From assembly GCA_963920665.1 (NCBI GenBank), contig OY987273.1, forward strand, positions 8,186,501 through 8,250,500: 64,000 nt of DNA, read 5' to 3'. The notes beneath the pieces are model-generated. The model did no database searches and was not told where the DNA came from. It saw nothing but the letters and a program-made list of their open reading frames with translations. Of the stretch, positions 11,501 through 24,097 are shown piece by piece; position 1 is the first letter of the stretch; each line of letters starts with the position of its first letter. A program made the position numbers and the translations under genes. Origin of the DNA: Straminergon stramineum (taxonomy: Eukaryota > Streptophyta > Bryopsida > Hypnales > Calliergonaceae).

Positions 11501-14500
11501 CAATTTTGATCATAAGTACTCCTGGGATTATGCATTTTAATTTGGTAAGAGTTTTCATTATTTCTAACAAATGTACTAGTCTTCACAATTGATAATGAAG
11601 TATAGTTAAATACATGTTTTTTATTTATATGAAATATGGTGTACTTTGATCTACAATCCACCCAAAGTGGCAACACTCCATTCAAAATACATGAAATGCA
11701 TTATAATTATCATTTTCACACAAAATGGAGAGAGATATAATTACAAATTCATTCATGTGCTTCTAGAATTTATCACAGTTCTGAAATCATGAATCTAGAA
11801 TTGCATTTATCGTTAGACAATTAAGTTTGCTATAAGTTAGAATCTCCTGCAATAGAATTGCCATTTTGTTATGCTACGGCCCTAGATAGCATCTTCAATA
11901 CATTTATTTGGTTGTTTGGACACTAAAGAAATTAATCTCCAATTTCATTTAGGGGTACTTTACAGTTAGACATATATTGTGTACTACTGACATGATTTAT
12001 ATATTTGATCAATCTCCAATTCCCTTTATGATTGAAGGTTTCAAGTGAATCTTCTAGGATTCTCTTCAATAGTAGTTAGTCTTACAATAAGAAGTGTTTC
12101 TTGAATTCACTAACATGTGAAATGCCTATTTCTTTTATCTTAAGTAATGAATTTAATGCTTGTATACCAATTTCATGCTCCTTTACACTATCAACCTTAA
12201 ATACAATTAGAACTGTAATTTGTCAAATATAAGGATACAAATTATGAAGGGGATTTATTTAAAACAATCATTTTGGAGAGACTTACACCACCTTGGATGT
12301 TCTATAATCATAGGATAATTAACAAAGTGAATATACCTCGATGGATAGCTTTAATTCTAAACTTCATCTACAATTACAAGTCATGACACTGCTATGTTTA
12401 ACTGAACATGATAGTGAACTTTTTGTTGTTCTTCAATGAAATATGGCATGATGATGCTTTTTCAAGCTTGCAAACATATTTCAATCATAGTGAAAGGGCA
12501 CAATTACCAGTTTGATTCGTACTTTATTTACATAAAAATTATGAATGATGAACGTAGTTTATGCATTAAGAGAGGCAAGAACTATGCTAATGCCCATGAA
12601 ATAAAGGACCATAAAGAATCCTAAACCCTAAAACTTCAAAACAAGAATGACAAGAAAATATAAAATTACATTTAGAAATTGTTATGAAGAGAACCCAACA
12701 AATTCTAAGGCCTAAATAACCAAGTTTCATGAAGGAAGACACTAAGGTTCGAAAGGTATGAAATTTGTCTTTTTCCTTCTCACCCTATTCTTCGGGGTAA
12801 AACACTTTGGTTGGTGTAAATTTCTTTCCCACACTTTTGTTTGGGGGGAAGACACTTTCACAAGAATTTAGGATATACTTGTGAGATCAAGGTTCATCAT
12901 AGACATTTTTATAAGAAAAAACAAACGAATTGGATTTTTTGCTACAACGTTATCACCATTAGGACTTCCAATTTTAAATTTTTTTTAAGTTAGAGTGGAA
13001 GAAATATAGAATTATGTCAGTTTCTGTGACTACAATTTTTCTTGTCCATTGAAATCAATCCATGTTCCAACGTATTGAAAGAGACGAAAGTGTACCTCAT
13101 AGTAGGACATAATTATTTGTTTTTTCCTCAAATTGTTGAAAGATAGAACCTCCCCTCTAACTTGGAAGTATTGAGAAAGCCTACCTTTAGAAGTTCAACC
13201 AATTGACCTAATTTTAGAAATTATTGGTGGATATATAATGCACTCTAAAATGATTCTATTGATCCTATTGCTAGATTCCCTAAAATATAAATATTTATGA
13301 AGTGAACAATCATTTCACTTTCCATGCTTGACAAGTGTAGAATTTATGTTTCCCATGGTTTACAACTAATGAGTTGGGATTTTAGGGTGTATGGTTGGCA
13401 CACAATGAGGTAGAGGTAGAGGTTATGTAAAACCCTAAACCTATGAAGTTTCTATATAGATATTCAGACAATGATCAGCTTCAAGTACGTAAAAATGGTC
13501 ATTTATTTACTATAGTAAGTATGTATCCATTTCATTGACCGTGTCAACTGACTTTACTTCTTAATTGAAATGAAGTTGGATTTCATGAAATGTAGTTTTA
13601 ACTACCTATGCTTATAATGTATAAAGGAAAATAATATCATCATAAACAAAGAATTTCAAGAATTTTTCATGAAAATCGATTTGAAAGTTGAAAAAAATGG
13701 TTCTATTTTGCGTACCTAGTTACCTCTACAAGTACCATTTAGAATATTAAAAACTAATTACTTAAAAACAACTTACATTTAGTAGTACAATTATAAATGA
13801 AATATGTAATTTTGGGAATACAAATTTAGTAAATTTTGCACTATGATGCTTGCCCATCACAAAATTTAGCAATTCTTCTCATCATTCTTTATCAATAGAT
13901 CCCCAAAAATTTGACATTTACATTTTGGAAAATCTTTAGTAACATACATCTTCATTTTGGTCTCTTGAGGTGTAAGAATATTTGTTCAATCTACGGCCAC
14001 AGTGGTCACTTGATCAAAATGATAAAATTAGACAAACTTTGTAGGGTTTAAACCAAAATTACCTAATTAGTGTGTCCAAAAAGTGATACCATAAGCTGAC
14101 CATTGCCCCTTCCAATGCTTTTACTATATGTCATGATTATCTGTAGAAATCTCTTGATGCTTATGTTCATCTCCAAATGTTTGCATACATCTCCAGATGT
14201 TTGCATACGTTTGCTTTTGCTTTAGTTGGCGACCTCTAAATCTTCAAAGTTGATGTGTTCATGTTCTAGATACAAAAGAAGGGTTTCAAGCAATGAATCA
14301 TTGAGATTGTTGACAATCTAGCTATATTTCTTGTAGATTGAATTTTGAGATGGGTTTACTATCTAAATTTTTGGTGGCCTTGCAGTCATCCAAATTCAAT
14401 TTTCAATAGCAAATCCCTTTTTTAAAACAACTATTTGTGCATTCACTAAGTTCAATGATTGGGCATTATTTTCAGATATATATTATTTAAGATGAAAAGA

Positions 14501-17090
14501 AAGGAGTGAAAGAAGTCACTTGAATTTCAAGTCATACTTCTAGATAATAATGACCACATTCATTGGTATTATTGATGTATACTAGGATTTAATTTTTATG
14601 TAGGGGCTAAGGTTGAGGGAGCAATGTGTTGTTTATTCAATACATTGTCACCTTTAGAAGCATCTACAAATCTTCATGACCTTGTTTAAAGTATGACTTC
14701 ATAAAGTAATTGTAGATGAAATTCTAAATATTAACTATGGAGATCCATTATTTGTAAATCCCTTGACTTCAAAAAATTATTTATGTCTGTCAGTGGATAA
14801 GTATTCATGGCCTTGCTACGTGTGTAACTTCATATTAAAGTGTTTGTCGACAAAATTCTAAATTATCTTTGAGATCCTTTAGTGTCTATAATCCTGATTC
14901 TTGTAAAATAATCCTTGGTCTGAGACAAATAGTTTATGTCTATGTGCAATGTACATATGTATCAATATTTGTAGAATACAAAATTTGGCTGACTTCTATC
15001 ACGTGGCTGATAGCCTCATTTATTTATTTCCACAAGTCAGATATTGTACAAACTAAAACCGGCGTAAACTTAACAACAATAATTAGTATTCCTAAGTTTT
15101 GGGTAGTATATATATATAAATATACTTTGACAGAAATTAACATTTTCCTGGGTATAAGTCACGTGTTATTTCATTAGAAGACTGGAACTCACCAGATTTC
15201 ATAATAAAATAGGTTAGAAAACAATTCTAGATTAATAATTACGTTAGGTGCATTGAAACTACAACTTACTTAATTTATGATCATTCTAAGGGTTAATGTA
15301 TCATTAGGGAAAGTACTAAATGGACAATATGTTCTTATTAGTGTGTGTTGAGGTTTAAGGGTCCTTTTAGTATGATTATTGCCAACTCAAGTGACATGAA
15401 TACTCTCCATCAGCCTTTAGAAATATGAGTTTTTAAATTTCTTCACTATTATTTGAAATATAATTATCGAGTTTTATTCACCTAGCCATATGGTCCGGAA
15501 TGTTATCTACGTTTTCCATGATGTAAAATATTAACAAGGATCCGTGAATATTTAGTATTCTCTCAAAAATAATTGGAATATAGATTGAAACTTATATATA
15601 TATATCTGTGTGTGTACACGTTTCATTGTGAACCTCGAAATTAAAATAATATGAATGTAAGGAATCGTTTGATTGAACTACGGTAATTGAAGATTCCTTT
15701 TGGTCATTGGATGAATTCCTTCACAAAAGCTCTTTCAATTTGTACACAATAAGTAAATGAAAACAAGATTGCAAAAATTAAAAAGAAATCCTTAGTACTA
15801 ACTTGAGTACCTTCCATTTTTTCCTTTTCTTCAAAACGGGAGATTCGATTTACGGGGAAATAAGGTAGACTAGCCTATTACAACCTTCATTCTGAATCTA
15901 AGTATATTGGGACGACCTCAAGGAGGGGCACATGATTTTCAGAGGTGTGCACGCCTTTCATGAATGAAACCCAACTACAATAATAGTTTTCGGATGAAAA
16001 TTGTAATTTATATGAATTTCTGAAGTGGTATACCTCAAATTATAAAACCGCTTGTAGACTATAGTGACAAACGTCCTAAAACAACCAAGAACCGCCTTTA
16101 CTTGTATTTATGAGCACTTCAATTTCCATCAATGAAACACTACCATGTTACCCAAGTTGGAATTAATGCACAGTTAAGATTGTCAGGAAAGTAAATGTAT
16201 GTACATAAGTTCTACGACTGAGATGGGGCCCAAAATAGTATGGCGGGAATAGGAAGGTAGTGCAAATAGGTTGGTCTACCTTCGGATCCCAAAGCACCAT
16301 AAAATAGAGTTGACCAGGCTAGCATCTTTGGAAGGCAGATTATGAATCCACGAGCCCATGAAGGCACAGAATCATATCGAAATTGATGCCTTGTTGTCCA
16401 GAATGTCGTCCTTTGGTCAAAGCTTGTAATCAAGAGCCACCACAAAGGAATCTTGTGCACACGGCTGTGGTGGGAGTTCAAATTCAAAAAAGGACTCCCT
16501 CCTAAGGTGTCGCCAACCATCTCATTCTCGATCCTTATGTTTCTGTTGAACTTCTGATGAATCCTTTTGCACATGTCCACTCTCACGGCTAGGGCGATTC
16601 ACGAGGGTGACAAAGTTTCTTGGTGGTCCTGTCTTTCCATGTGGAGAAGTTCTTCTTCAACGGTGGCTTCGAGCGACCACGCACGCCATTGACAGTTCCA
16701 GGTATGCAACTTCTTTAGTGTTGCTTTCGATTATTTATGCAGGAAAGTCTTATGACAAATGACTCTTGAATCAATTTTCACATCACTTAAGATCCAGCAG
16801 ACCTAGTTTATTGGTTGAAGAGGATTTGATCGAGTCGACAGCTCCGTTGCGTATGGCTATTTGCAGTAGAAAACTAATGTTCTCTTGGACAAGAGGTGAA
16901 GGAACGCTATGTACTATTGCTCTCTTGGATTGAATGAGAGAAAATGGATCAAGTTCCATCGTGAAACGGATATCAATTGAATAATATAAATAGGTCAATT
17001 GCAGTTAAGTATTCGTAGAAAATATGTATTAGGGATGCGTATGAGTACGGCGCATACAGGATGCTTTGTATTGGTACATGACTTCTTCAT
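8600..17090. other. AT-rich gene-poor interval
   Basis: About 8.5 kb with no open frame that looks like a protein. It holds poly-A/T tracts, a short TA run near 15594 and isolated half-palindrome words (CATCTCCAAATG and CATCTCCAGATG) near 14184-14210. A more GC-rich patch at 16210-16700 has frames on both strands but nothing recognisable. It may be ancient non-coding transposon debris. Confidence 0.5.
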
Positions 17091-17094
17091 TACC

Positions 17095-17973
17095 CATCTG
17101 GAGATCTCCAGATGGTTGGAGACGCGGTCTACAAACCTTAAGTAATCCTTACAGAATTGGATGAGGCATAAGGAATGTTTCCGCCATGATTCATCATCTA
17201 GAGATCTCCAGATGATCCTAGTATAAGAATTCTAGAGCCAGTAGTACCCCATCATAATGCCAGGTCATTGTAGTTTTGATGGAGTTTCCTCATCTGGAGA
17301 TCTCCAAATGGAGGTGGCTTATGAGCCAGTTAACAATACCATGATGAACAAGGATGAACGGGAAATGTCTGCACTAGATCTTCGAAGTTTAGTTGGATCT
17401 TCGTTATCTGGAGATCTCCAGATAGAGGCTCACGTAGGACTAGTTTACGGCATCGTACTTAACATAGATTGTTGCCGCGTCTCTATGTTGGATGAACAAA
17501 GTTTACTTTGATTGCAATCAGCTAGAGATCTCCAGATGAAGTCGGATGTAGGATTAAATACAAATGACATGGTATAATAGGTTGGATGCCGCTACTCTGT
17601 GGTAGATCAACAAAGTTTTGTCTAATCCTTTTGATCTGGAGATCTCCAGATGGGGGATGCTGTTAGAATCATTTGATAGAAATATGGAAAATTAGGGTGC
17701 ATGTCTTATCCTAATGCTAAATCGACGGTGCTTAGTTTTATCTTTTTTATCTGGAGATCTCCAAATGAAGGCGGCTTTTTGAATAGTAGACGGCAACATG
17801 ATAAGATAGATTATATGCCGCGTCCATGAAATTTTTTGAAGTCCTATAGCTCCATTACGTGATCTGTAAGTGCTGCTATATTTTGGAACTTGTTTCGTGA
17901 ATAGGATAAAACGTGATGGATTTGGCATATATGATTTGACGGGTAAAACACCCTATTTGGAGATCTCTAGTTG
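17095..17973. repeat. Family 1 palindrome tandem array upstream of the GHTHEDID gene 1 (8 copies)
   Basis: Copies start at 17095, 17195, 17291, 17405, 17519, 17633, 17748 and 17954. The five from 17291 to 17748 are spaced 114-115 bp. Spacers are diverged relatives of one another (shared words GGATGCCGC and GATCAACAAAGTTT), so this is a degenerate tandem repeat whose best conserved part is the palindrome. The first copy is a perfect CATCTGGAGATCTCCAGATG. The array ends about 290 bp before the first coding exon of the plus-strand gene, a position consistent with a promoter-proximal or subterminal control region. Confidence 0.92.
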
Positions 17974-18266
17974 AGGATGGATTCTTGTAGCCCCGAGTAT
18001 ATGAGTCACCGACTGGGTGGTCTTCATGTGTCTTGCTTATTAGATGATGTCTTCTCGTTTCGAAAGTTGTCGAATTTTATTAGAATGACGAGTTCATCAT
18101 GTAGGAATTTATGTGGTCTTTGTATTTTCATAGGAGTGTTTCTTTCTATAAAGTGTCCAGGGACATCCACGTACAATTAGGACCACAGAAACCCTAATTT
18201 GCAGAATAGGATGATGCTCAGTGCTTACAATGCTTGTTTGATTATGAGGTTTGTTGACCCTGGGAG

Positions 18267-19106
18267 GTGTCCCAATACTCTAAGGTCATTTCCAGGGAAA
18301 TTCAGATGGATTCCTTTGGTGGTTGCTATGGAACTACTCTCATTTCATACTCTAGTAACCCATTGATGGAAGAAGCCTCTGAAGTTTCAACCGCTCGATG
18401 TGAGTCGTTTCATAATGGAGATGAAGTCAAGCTATTTGTTCCTGGATTTGGTGAAGTTGGAGGAGGATTGGTTGTTGATGCTTGTTCGCTAGGCCAGTGG
18501 CTTGGGGTGGACATATCTTTAGAGCCAGGGCTTTTCATTTTGTTGCGGCCGCATATTGTTTTTCAAGAAGCCCACAGTATCCCTCTATCCCCCTCCCAAA
18601 GGGGTATTACGTCATTGTGGGAGGCCATTGACCGGACTATATTGTGGAACACCAATGATGTGAGGAAATTATCTGATGATCCACCGATGGATATATCTCC
18701 ATTTGTTCCTCAAGAGAATTGGATTGGGCTTGAAGTGCATCTTCAGAATTGTGAGGGCACTATTGAGGTGTCAGGTAGAATTAATTGTTGGAGGTCGGAA
18801 GATCATTTCCAAGATGGAACACTTGGTGAGGAATATGTGGGTGTAACTATGTTGGATGTGTTTTGGGGGAACAAGGAGGCTTTAATGACCCACGCTCGGT
18901 GGCCAATATCTTCCTGTTGCTTTCCTAGTGGTTGCTCTTTGAAAGAGACAATCACCTATTTTGCCGCCATCCCTGTTCCTGATGATCCATTGGCATGTCT
19001 AGGAGGAAGACTGAAAGTGCCTTACCGATTCGTCAAGCGGAAGCCTAGTGTATGTGTCAAGGAGTCCTTAGTCACCTGTAAAACTCAGGATTCTGAGATT
19101 TGGAAG
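18267..19106 (+). pseudogene. N-terminal exon of GHTHEDID (DUF7869-type) gene 1
   Basis: This is an open frame of about 280 codons. It has no internal stop and ends IWK before a GTTAGT donor at 19107. The first ATG inside the frame is near 18306, and an acceptor-like TTTCCAG precedes it, so the true start may be upstream. The peptide is mixed alpha/beta with VKLFVPGFGEVGGGLVVDA and FILLRP segments and no recognised motif. A 75-bp intron (19107-19181) joins it in phase to the next exon. It probably forms the N-terminal region of the transposase-like protein, but it could be a separate gene. Confidence 0.5.
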
Positions 19107-19181
19107 GTTAGTTCTGCCAGATGTTGCAATAGGTTGTGCTGCCAATTTTTTTCTCATGAGTAGACACTAATGATAAGGCAG

Positions 19182-21690
19182 AGATTCTATTTGAAGTCTT
19201 TTGAAGACAGACGTGAATACGGTGTCGGTGCCCGTGGTCAAATTCACCATTTTGATGGAGATCAGAATTGAAAAGTCATTACACTAGAAGGTGCGGAAGT
19301 ATGTATTCCGGCATGGTACATAATTCACGGAATTTCAAAGTCCACTTATCATAGTTATTCACTCATGTACAAAGATGGGGATCTTTCAGGGACTCATGGA
19401 AACAAGGAAATTAAACGACCTCGGATTGGAACCGTTCAAGTCACTAGAACTATGAAAGTAATCATAGACGAGAGCGCTGATCAAATGCCACACCAAATGT
19501 GCAGCATTGGTCATGGATGAATGGACACTCTCAAATTTCTACCTGTAGGAAATAACTGGAAGTGCTTGCGTACTAAGGCAAACAAGGTAGTTTTTCAACT
19601 TCTATTCAGTGTTGTGAATCATCTGGAGATCTCCAAATGATCTGACCACAACTTGCATTACGTACTCGTTGAGGAATTCTGATTTGCCTTTGTTTCCTTT
19701 GAAATTACATTGTACCGCTCCAGCAACTCATGCATGTTTTTTTGGGGTTGCGCAATTAAATATTGACTACGGCCTTCCGCCAGTGAGTTAGTCCACAATT
19801 AGTCGAATCAAGAAGGAGCACTTTAGCAATGTCTCCATCAAGCCTGTTGGAAGTTCTTTTGCAAAATGTACCATGTGCGATGAGCTTCAGCAGTTTATAT
19901 TGAAATCACCAAAGGGGAGCCCTGAGTTCGTGGAGTTTATGAAGCAACAAACTGAACATCTTAATTTGCAAGCCTCTTGCCGTTGCCTGTATGCATCTTG
20001 GCGTGAGGAGTCCAAGAGGAATCCCTTGGAAATTCTTTGTGTAATTCACGACAAAATGGATACGTCAAAGACAACCCTTCCAAAGATGCGCATGACAACA
20101 AAGGCCACACAAGGTCTGGGTCAAATTCCGATGAGTGTTACTGGAATGGTAGCTCATGGTCACGTTGATGGTGCATACGCACATTATGCCCCGTCTTGCT
20201 GGCCAAGAGACTCGAACTTCACAATATCCTCATTGGCTAGATTGTTTCGTCGACTGGAAGGTCCACCAATTCGAGAGACTAGTGACCTCTTCCCATATCC
20301 GCCGGCAAACCCTCTATTTGAGGCACTATTACGAGGGAAGTCAAGATGCGTGGACTGTTTAACCCTAACAGAACCATCAGCCAAACGTGGATCTTGCCCC
20401 CTTCCTAGAAATTTATACCTCCAGCTTGACAACTCTGCAAAGGATAACAAGAACCAGTACCTAATGGCGTTCTTGTCCTTGTTGAGTGCACGTGGTGTCT
20501 TCAAGGAAATTCAGGTTGGGTTCCTACTCGTCGGACATACTCACGAAGATATCGACGCTTATTTCAGTCATCTTTCGAAGGCCTTGAAGTCGAAGAACAC
20601 TTTTGTGGTTGCTGACCTCATGAAAACCTTCATGCAGTCTTAGGAAATGGCATTCATGCCAGAGTTCATACAAGAGGTGGCGGACTTCAAGTCGTTCATC
20701 AAGGATTATGTAAACAGTGGCACCGCTAGATTAATTGGATTGGGAGAAATGCATCTTTTCAAGTTCTATGTGGACAATGATGGTGTCCCCGTCATGAGAT
20801 ACAAAAAGTCTGTTGTTGATACACAGTGGTTACTAGCTGATAAACCATCTCTTCACCTCTGGAAGAAAGACAGCAGTGGTCAGCCAAGGCTTCCCCCGGG
20901 TTGTCCAAAGCCTGTTCCATTCAAGCCTATGTGGGGAAGCGAAGTTCCAAGCACGACCGGGAATGAAGAGAAGGCCATGGAGTTGGCAAGGAAAGCTACC
21001 CTAAACAAGAATTTCATTATGGTAGGGCTTGAGAAGTACCTACAGTACTGGCAAAACGGTATGTCCAAGTGTGAAGGATTTGCAACACCCTTCGGTCCAT
21101 ACGTGGATTATTGGAATCACATGTTGGGTGAACTGAAGAAACCAATACCTAACTGTTCTCCAAAATTAGTAGAAGGCTTTTGGCCAGAACATGATTGGAG
21201 GAAGCCACTTCATAAAATCCCTCGTCAGTCATTAATGGTGAATCTTGTAGATGTCATTCCTGAAGAGGAGGACCGAGAATCGTATTGTGGCCCAGCAAAT
21301 GGAGCGCCACCAGAAAGATTCAATCCTTGGCTTGACATACGTCCAGGCTCATGGATTCTTCTTAGACCTGAAGACCCCTCAATTTGTGCTGTTTGGCAAG
21401 GAAGAGCTTTGTCCAGCGTGTGTAGAGTGCTAGGAGATGAGAATAACGGGAAGTTTTCGTTGTAGTACTAGAGATCGGATAACTCCGAAGCGAGTTTGGA
21501 GTTAAGGTACCGGAATTGTTGGTATGGCAAATGGATTGTTGAGAACACTTCTCCTACATGGGTGGATGCAAATTGTGTAGTGTATTCAAATTGGTCTAAG
21601 ATAGTAGATCCAAAATCAAAGACAATTCCTAAGAAGAGTAGGGAGGCTACCTTGGTGAATTTGAATAGGGCGAACAAGGTAGATCCTTGA
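19182..21690 (+). pseudogene. GHTHEDID (DUF7869-type) RNase H-like protein gene 1
   Basis: Exon 19182-19586 carries a helical region (HGISKSTYHSYSLMY, GTHGNKEIKRPRIGT) that resembles a helix-turn-helix. An intron from 19587 to about 19723 or 19791 holds one palindrome. The last exon runs to 21690. It starts with a CxxC pair (AKCTMCDEL) and has three acidic blocks typical of an RNase H-like core: IHDKMDTSK, LQLDNSAKDNKN and GHTHEDIDAYF, with about 38 residues between the last two. The C-terminal part has SWILLRPEDPS and YRNCWYGKW. I match this from memory to proteins labelled DUF7869. Transposase function is inference. In-frame stops lie at 19269 (TGA), 19518 (TGA), 20641 (TAG), 21463 (TAG) and 21469 (TAG), all explainable as CGA or CAG mutated by C to T. 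The exact 3' splice site is unresolved. Confidence 0.7.
19620..19639. repeat. Family 1 palindrome in an intron of GHTHEDID gene 1
   Basis: The copy CATCTGGAGATCTCCAAATG differs from the consensus only by G to A at the CAG position. It lies in the intron that begins GTAG at 19587. Confidence 0.87.
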
Positions 21691-21717
21691 CTGAGTTTTG
21701 TGTCATGCTAGTAAGGT

Positions 21718-22930
21718 CATCGGGAGAGCTCCAGATGCATTTTCTATCTGCGTTGTGTCCTGCTCGTAAGGTCATCAGGAGATCTCTTGATGCATTTTCT
21801 GTCTGCACTTGTGAGGATAGGTGAGGACATGAGGTTCTTATTATACAAACCTCTTTCTAATTGTAATCAGAAAATTCAGTGGATTATTCAACAAAGTTCT
21901 GTTTGATGTTATGTGTAAAAATAACACATCAAGAGATTAGGTGTAGCATTCCAACTATTCATTTCTTCGATGTTGGAGAATGGAAACCCGGAAGCCTTAA
22001 TCTATACTTGGCATTGTATTTGGCATTGTTTTTAATTGCTCTCATTTCTTGGAAGGGAACTCGTGCATATTTGAATGAAAAGAATAATTGCATGCTTAGA
22101 AATGACAAGCATTTGTAAGTTATGAGTCAATAAGATTGTCTTTCATGCCAAATTTAGTGTTATGTCATTTTTGGGTAGGCCTACTTATATTGTACCATGT
22201 ATGCATTCATCTTGGTATCTTGAATGAATGATTGACCAAATTAATAAGTGCGCTCCTCTAGACAACAATTTTGAACTTAGACTCACTTTTGACACTCACT
22301 TTCTAGACTTTTGAGGTATTGGACTTTGTTCTTCTAAGTTGCTATAAATTACTTAAGGTATTTAGTTAGTATTGGAGATCAATTGAGGTGTATATGGTAT
22401 CCCACATTCAATAATTGATCAATTGCTTGGGGGTGGGAGCCATATTCGCTTCTATTGTTTGTCATCTGGAGATCTTTTGATAGGTAGTGTCACGTTTTCT
22501 ATGTTGAACAATGATTGGATGTAACCTTCCTTGCCATAGGGATAACTCAAGAATTCCTATTTAGAGAACTCCTGATCAAATAATAGGAATTCCTTCACAT
22601 AAGGATGTATTTGAGACACTTCTAAAGAAGATGGGCCCCAAACTATATAATTTTTTTGCTCTCCAAGCACAAAAAGCAATCCTTAGAATTATTACAAGTA
22701 TAGAATTTGGAGCATGTGAAGCGTATATACGACTTTCTCACAGGAGTTCTCTAGGTATAATTACATATACGGTAGAATTTGAAGCACATGAAACATCAAT
22801 ATTACTTGATTCCAGGAGATCTCCAGATGTAGGTACATATAGGGTACAATTTGAAGCATGTGAAACATCAATATTACTTGATTCCAGGAGATCTCCAGAT
22901 ACATCAAGGAAATGGAGAGATCTCCAGATG
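21718..22930. repeat. Degenerate family 1 palindromes downstream of GHTHEDID gene 1
   Basis: Diverged copies start at 21718 (CATCGGGAGAGCTCCAGATG), 21773 (CATCAGGAGATCTCTTGATG) and 22463. From about 22698 to 22920 the half site AGGAGATCTCCAGAT is carried in a tandem repeat of about 72 bp (units near 22698, 22772 and 22844, with words GAAACATCAATATTACTTGATTCC). A further half site is near 22914. The array mirrors the one 5' of the gene, so palindromes bracket it. Confidence 0.75.
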
Positions 22931-22979
22931 CAACACTAACCATTTGGAGATTTTAGTAGTTTTTAATTTCTGGACTTCT

Positions 22980-23130
22980 CCAAAGTCCAAAAGTAGTTAA
23001 ATGTGGCATGGAGATTACAATTTTTTTTCCTAGAAATTTGGAATTGTTCATAATCCTAAATCGTAAACCCTAATCCTAACCCCTAAGGCGTGAACCCTAC
23101 ATTGCACATAATTAGGATCCTAAATCGTCG
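22980..23130. repeat. Degenerate telomere-like CCCTAA patch
   Basis: The text CGTAAACCCTAATCCTAACCCCTAAGG resembles interstitial plant telomere repeat (CCCTAAA) but is short and irregular. It may be chance. Confidence 0.3.
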
Positions 23131-23271
23131 AAGGAAGGATTTTTTAAGAAACTGGGATACTGGACAAAGTATAAGCAAAGAAGCAATTATTAGTAATCCC
23201 CTAGTAATAAGAGTCACATGAACAAAAATGAAGACAATGACATGAATAGCAGATACACTATAAATGAACGA

Positions 23272-23455
23272 ATTTTTTTGGTTGGTATTAGTAAAGCCTT
23301 TTTTTGGTTGGTATTAGCAAAAACTTTTTTTGGTTGATATTAGCAAAGACTTTTTTTGGTTGGTATTAGTGAAGACTTTTTGTCTAATATTAGTAAAGCC
23401 TTTTTTGGTTGGTCTTAGTGAAGCCTTTTCTAGGTTGGTATTAGAGAAACCCTTT
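23272..23455. repeat. Minisatellite of about 27 bp, 7 copies
   Basis: The unit TTTTTTTGGTTGGTATTAGTAAAGCC is repeated with variants (written here in part: GGTTGGTATTAG is the best conserved word). It is non-coding and lies between the two GHTHEDID loci. Confidence 0.85.
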
Positions 23456-24097
23456 TGGGGCTACTTTTGTTCTTCAGCCGCATCTTTATACCGCAAAGCT
23501 GACAGAAAGCGGCACATAAAGGGCATTTAAGTGTTGCCACAGAAAGTGGACCATGAACATTGTCAGATGCCATGTATTTCGAAAGAATTTGAATTCCCAC
23601 GCCAATTCTTTCCCACCCCTCGATTGGCGAAAGCTCAAGCTCTATCCTTTGCAACTTTCACGTCGCAATTGTGTTTTGCCTACACAGCCATGCCATTTGA
23701 TTGTTCTCATTTTTTAGTTGCTCATCTCTGACCTACAGGACGCTTCAACATTTTGTTTTCCGCATTTCCAATCCACCTTTGTTTCCAATAGGCTTGTTCA
23801 AATAGTGGGGGTTTTAAGAAGACGAGTGTGTACATTGACTATAATTGTTGGTAAGTAGTATTGTGCTTGGACTTTTGATTTGTACAGTATGCACTACTTC
23901 CTGTTATTGTTGTACCTGACATCCCATTGGTTTTCGATTAGTAGTTTCATTAGCAAAAGAGTGAAACATAGAAATTTGATTGCTATTGTGTCCGATGAGA
24001 GTGTTGGTGTTGTGCATCATTGAGATGGTGAGATATACGTCTCCCGACATTTTCACCAAAAATTATGGAGGATCCTATATTATATCAATATAAAGTA

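Noticed and set aside
14184..14210. Further family 1 palindrome cluster
   Set aside because: Only half sites (CATCTCCAAATG and CATCTCCAGATG) are present, and the complementary half is missing.
14869..15177. 102-codon plus-strand ORF
   Set aside because: It is hydrophobic and rich in Ile/Tyr/Lys, as expected of random AT-rich DNA, with no similarity I recognise.
16212..16586. 124-codon minus-strand ORF as a gene
   Set aside because: No motif, repeat or splice context supports it, and other frames of the same GC-richer patch look equally protein-like.
17095..17973. CRISPR-like regular array of 20-bp repeats
   Set aside because: The spacers are related to each other, they are about 94 bp long, no cas genes exist and the context is a plant genome. 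It is a degenerate tandem repeat containing a palindrome.
22980..23130. Interstitial telomere
   Set aside because: Only a few irregular CCCTAA-like units are present, so it is too weak to claim.
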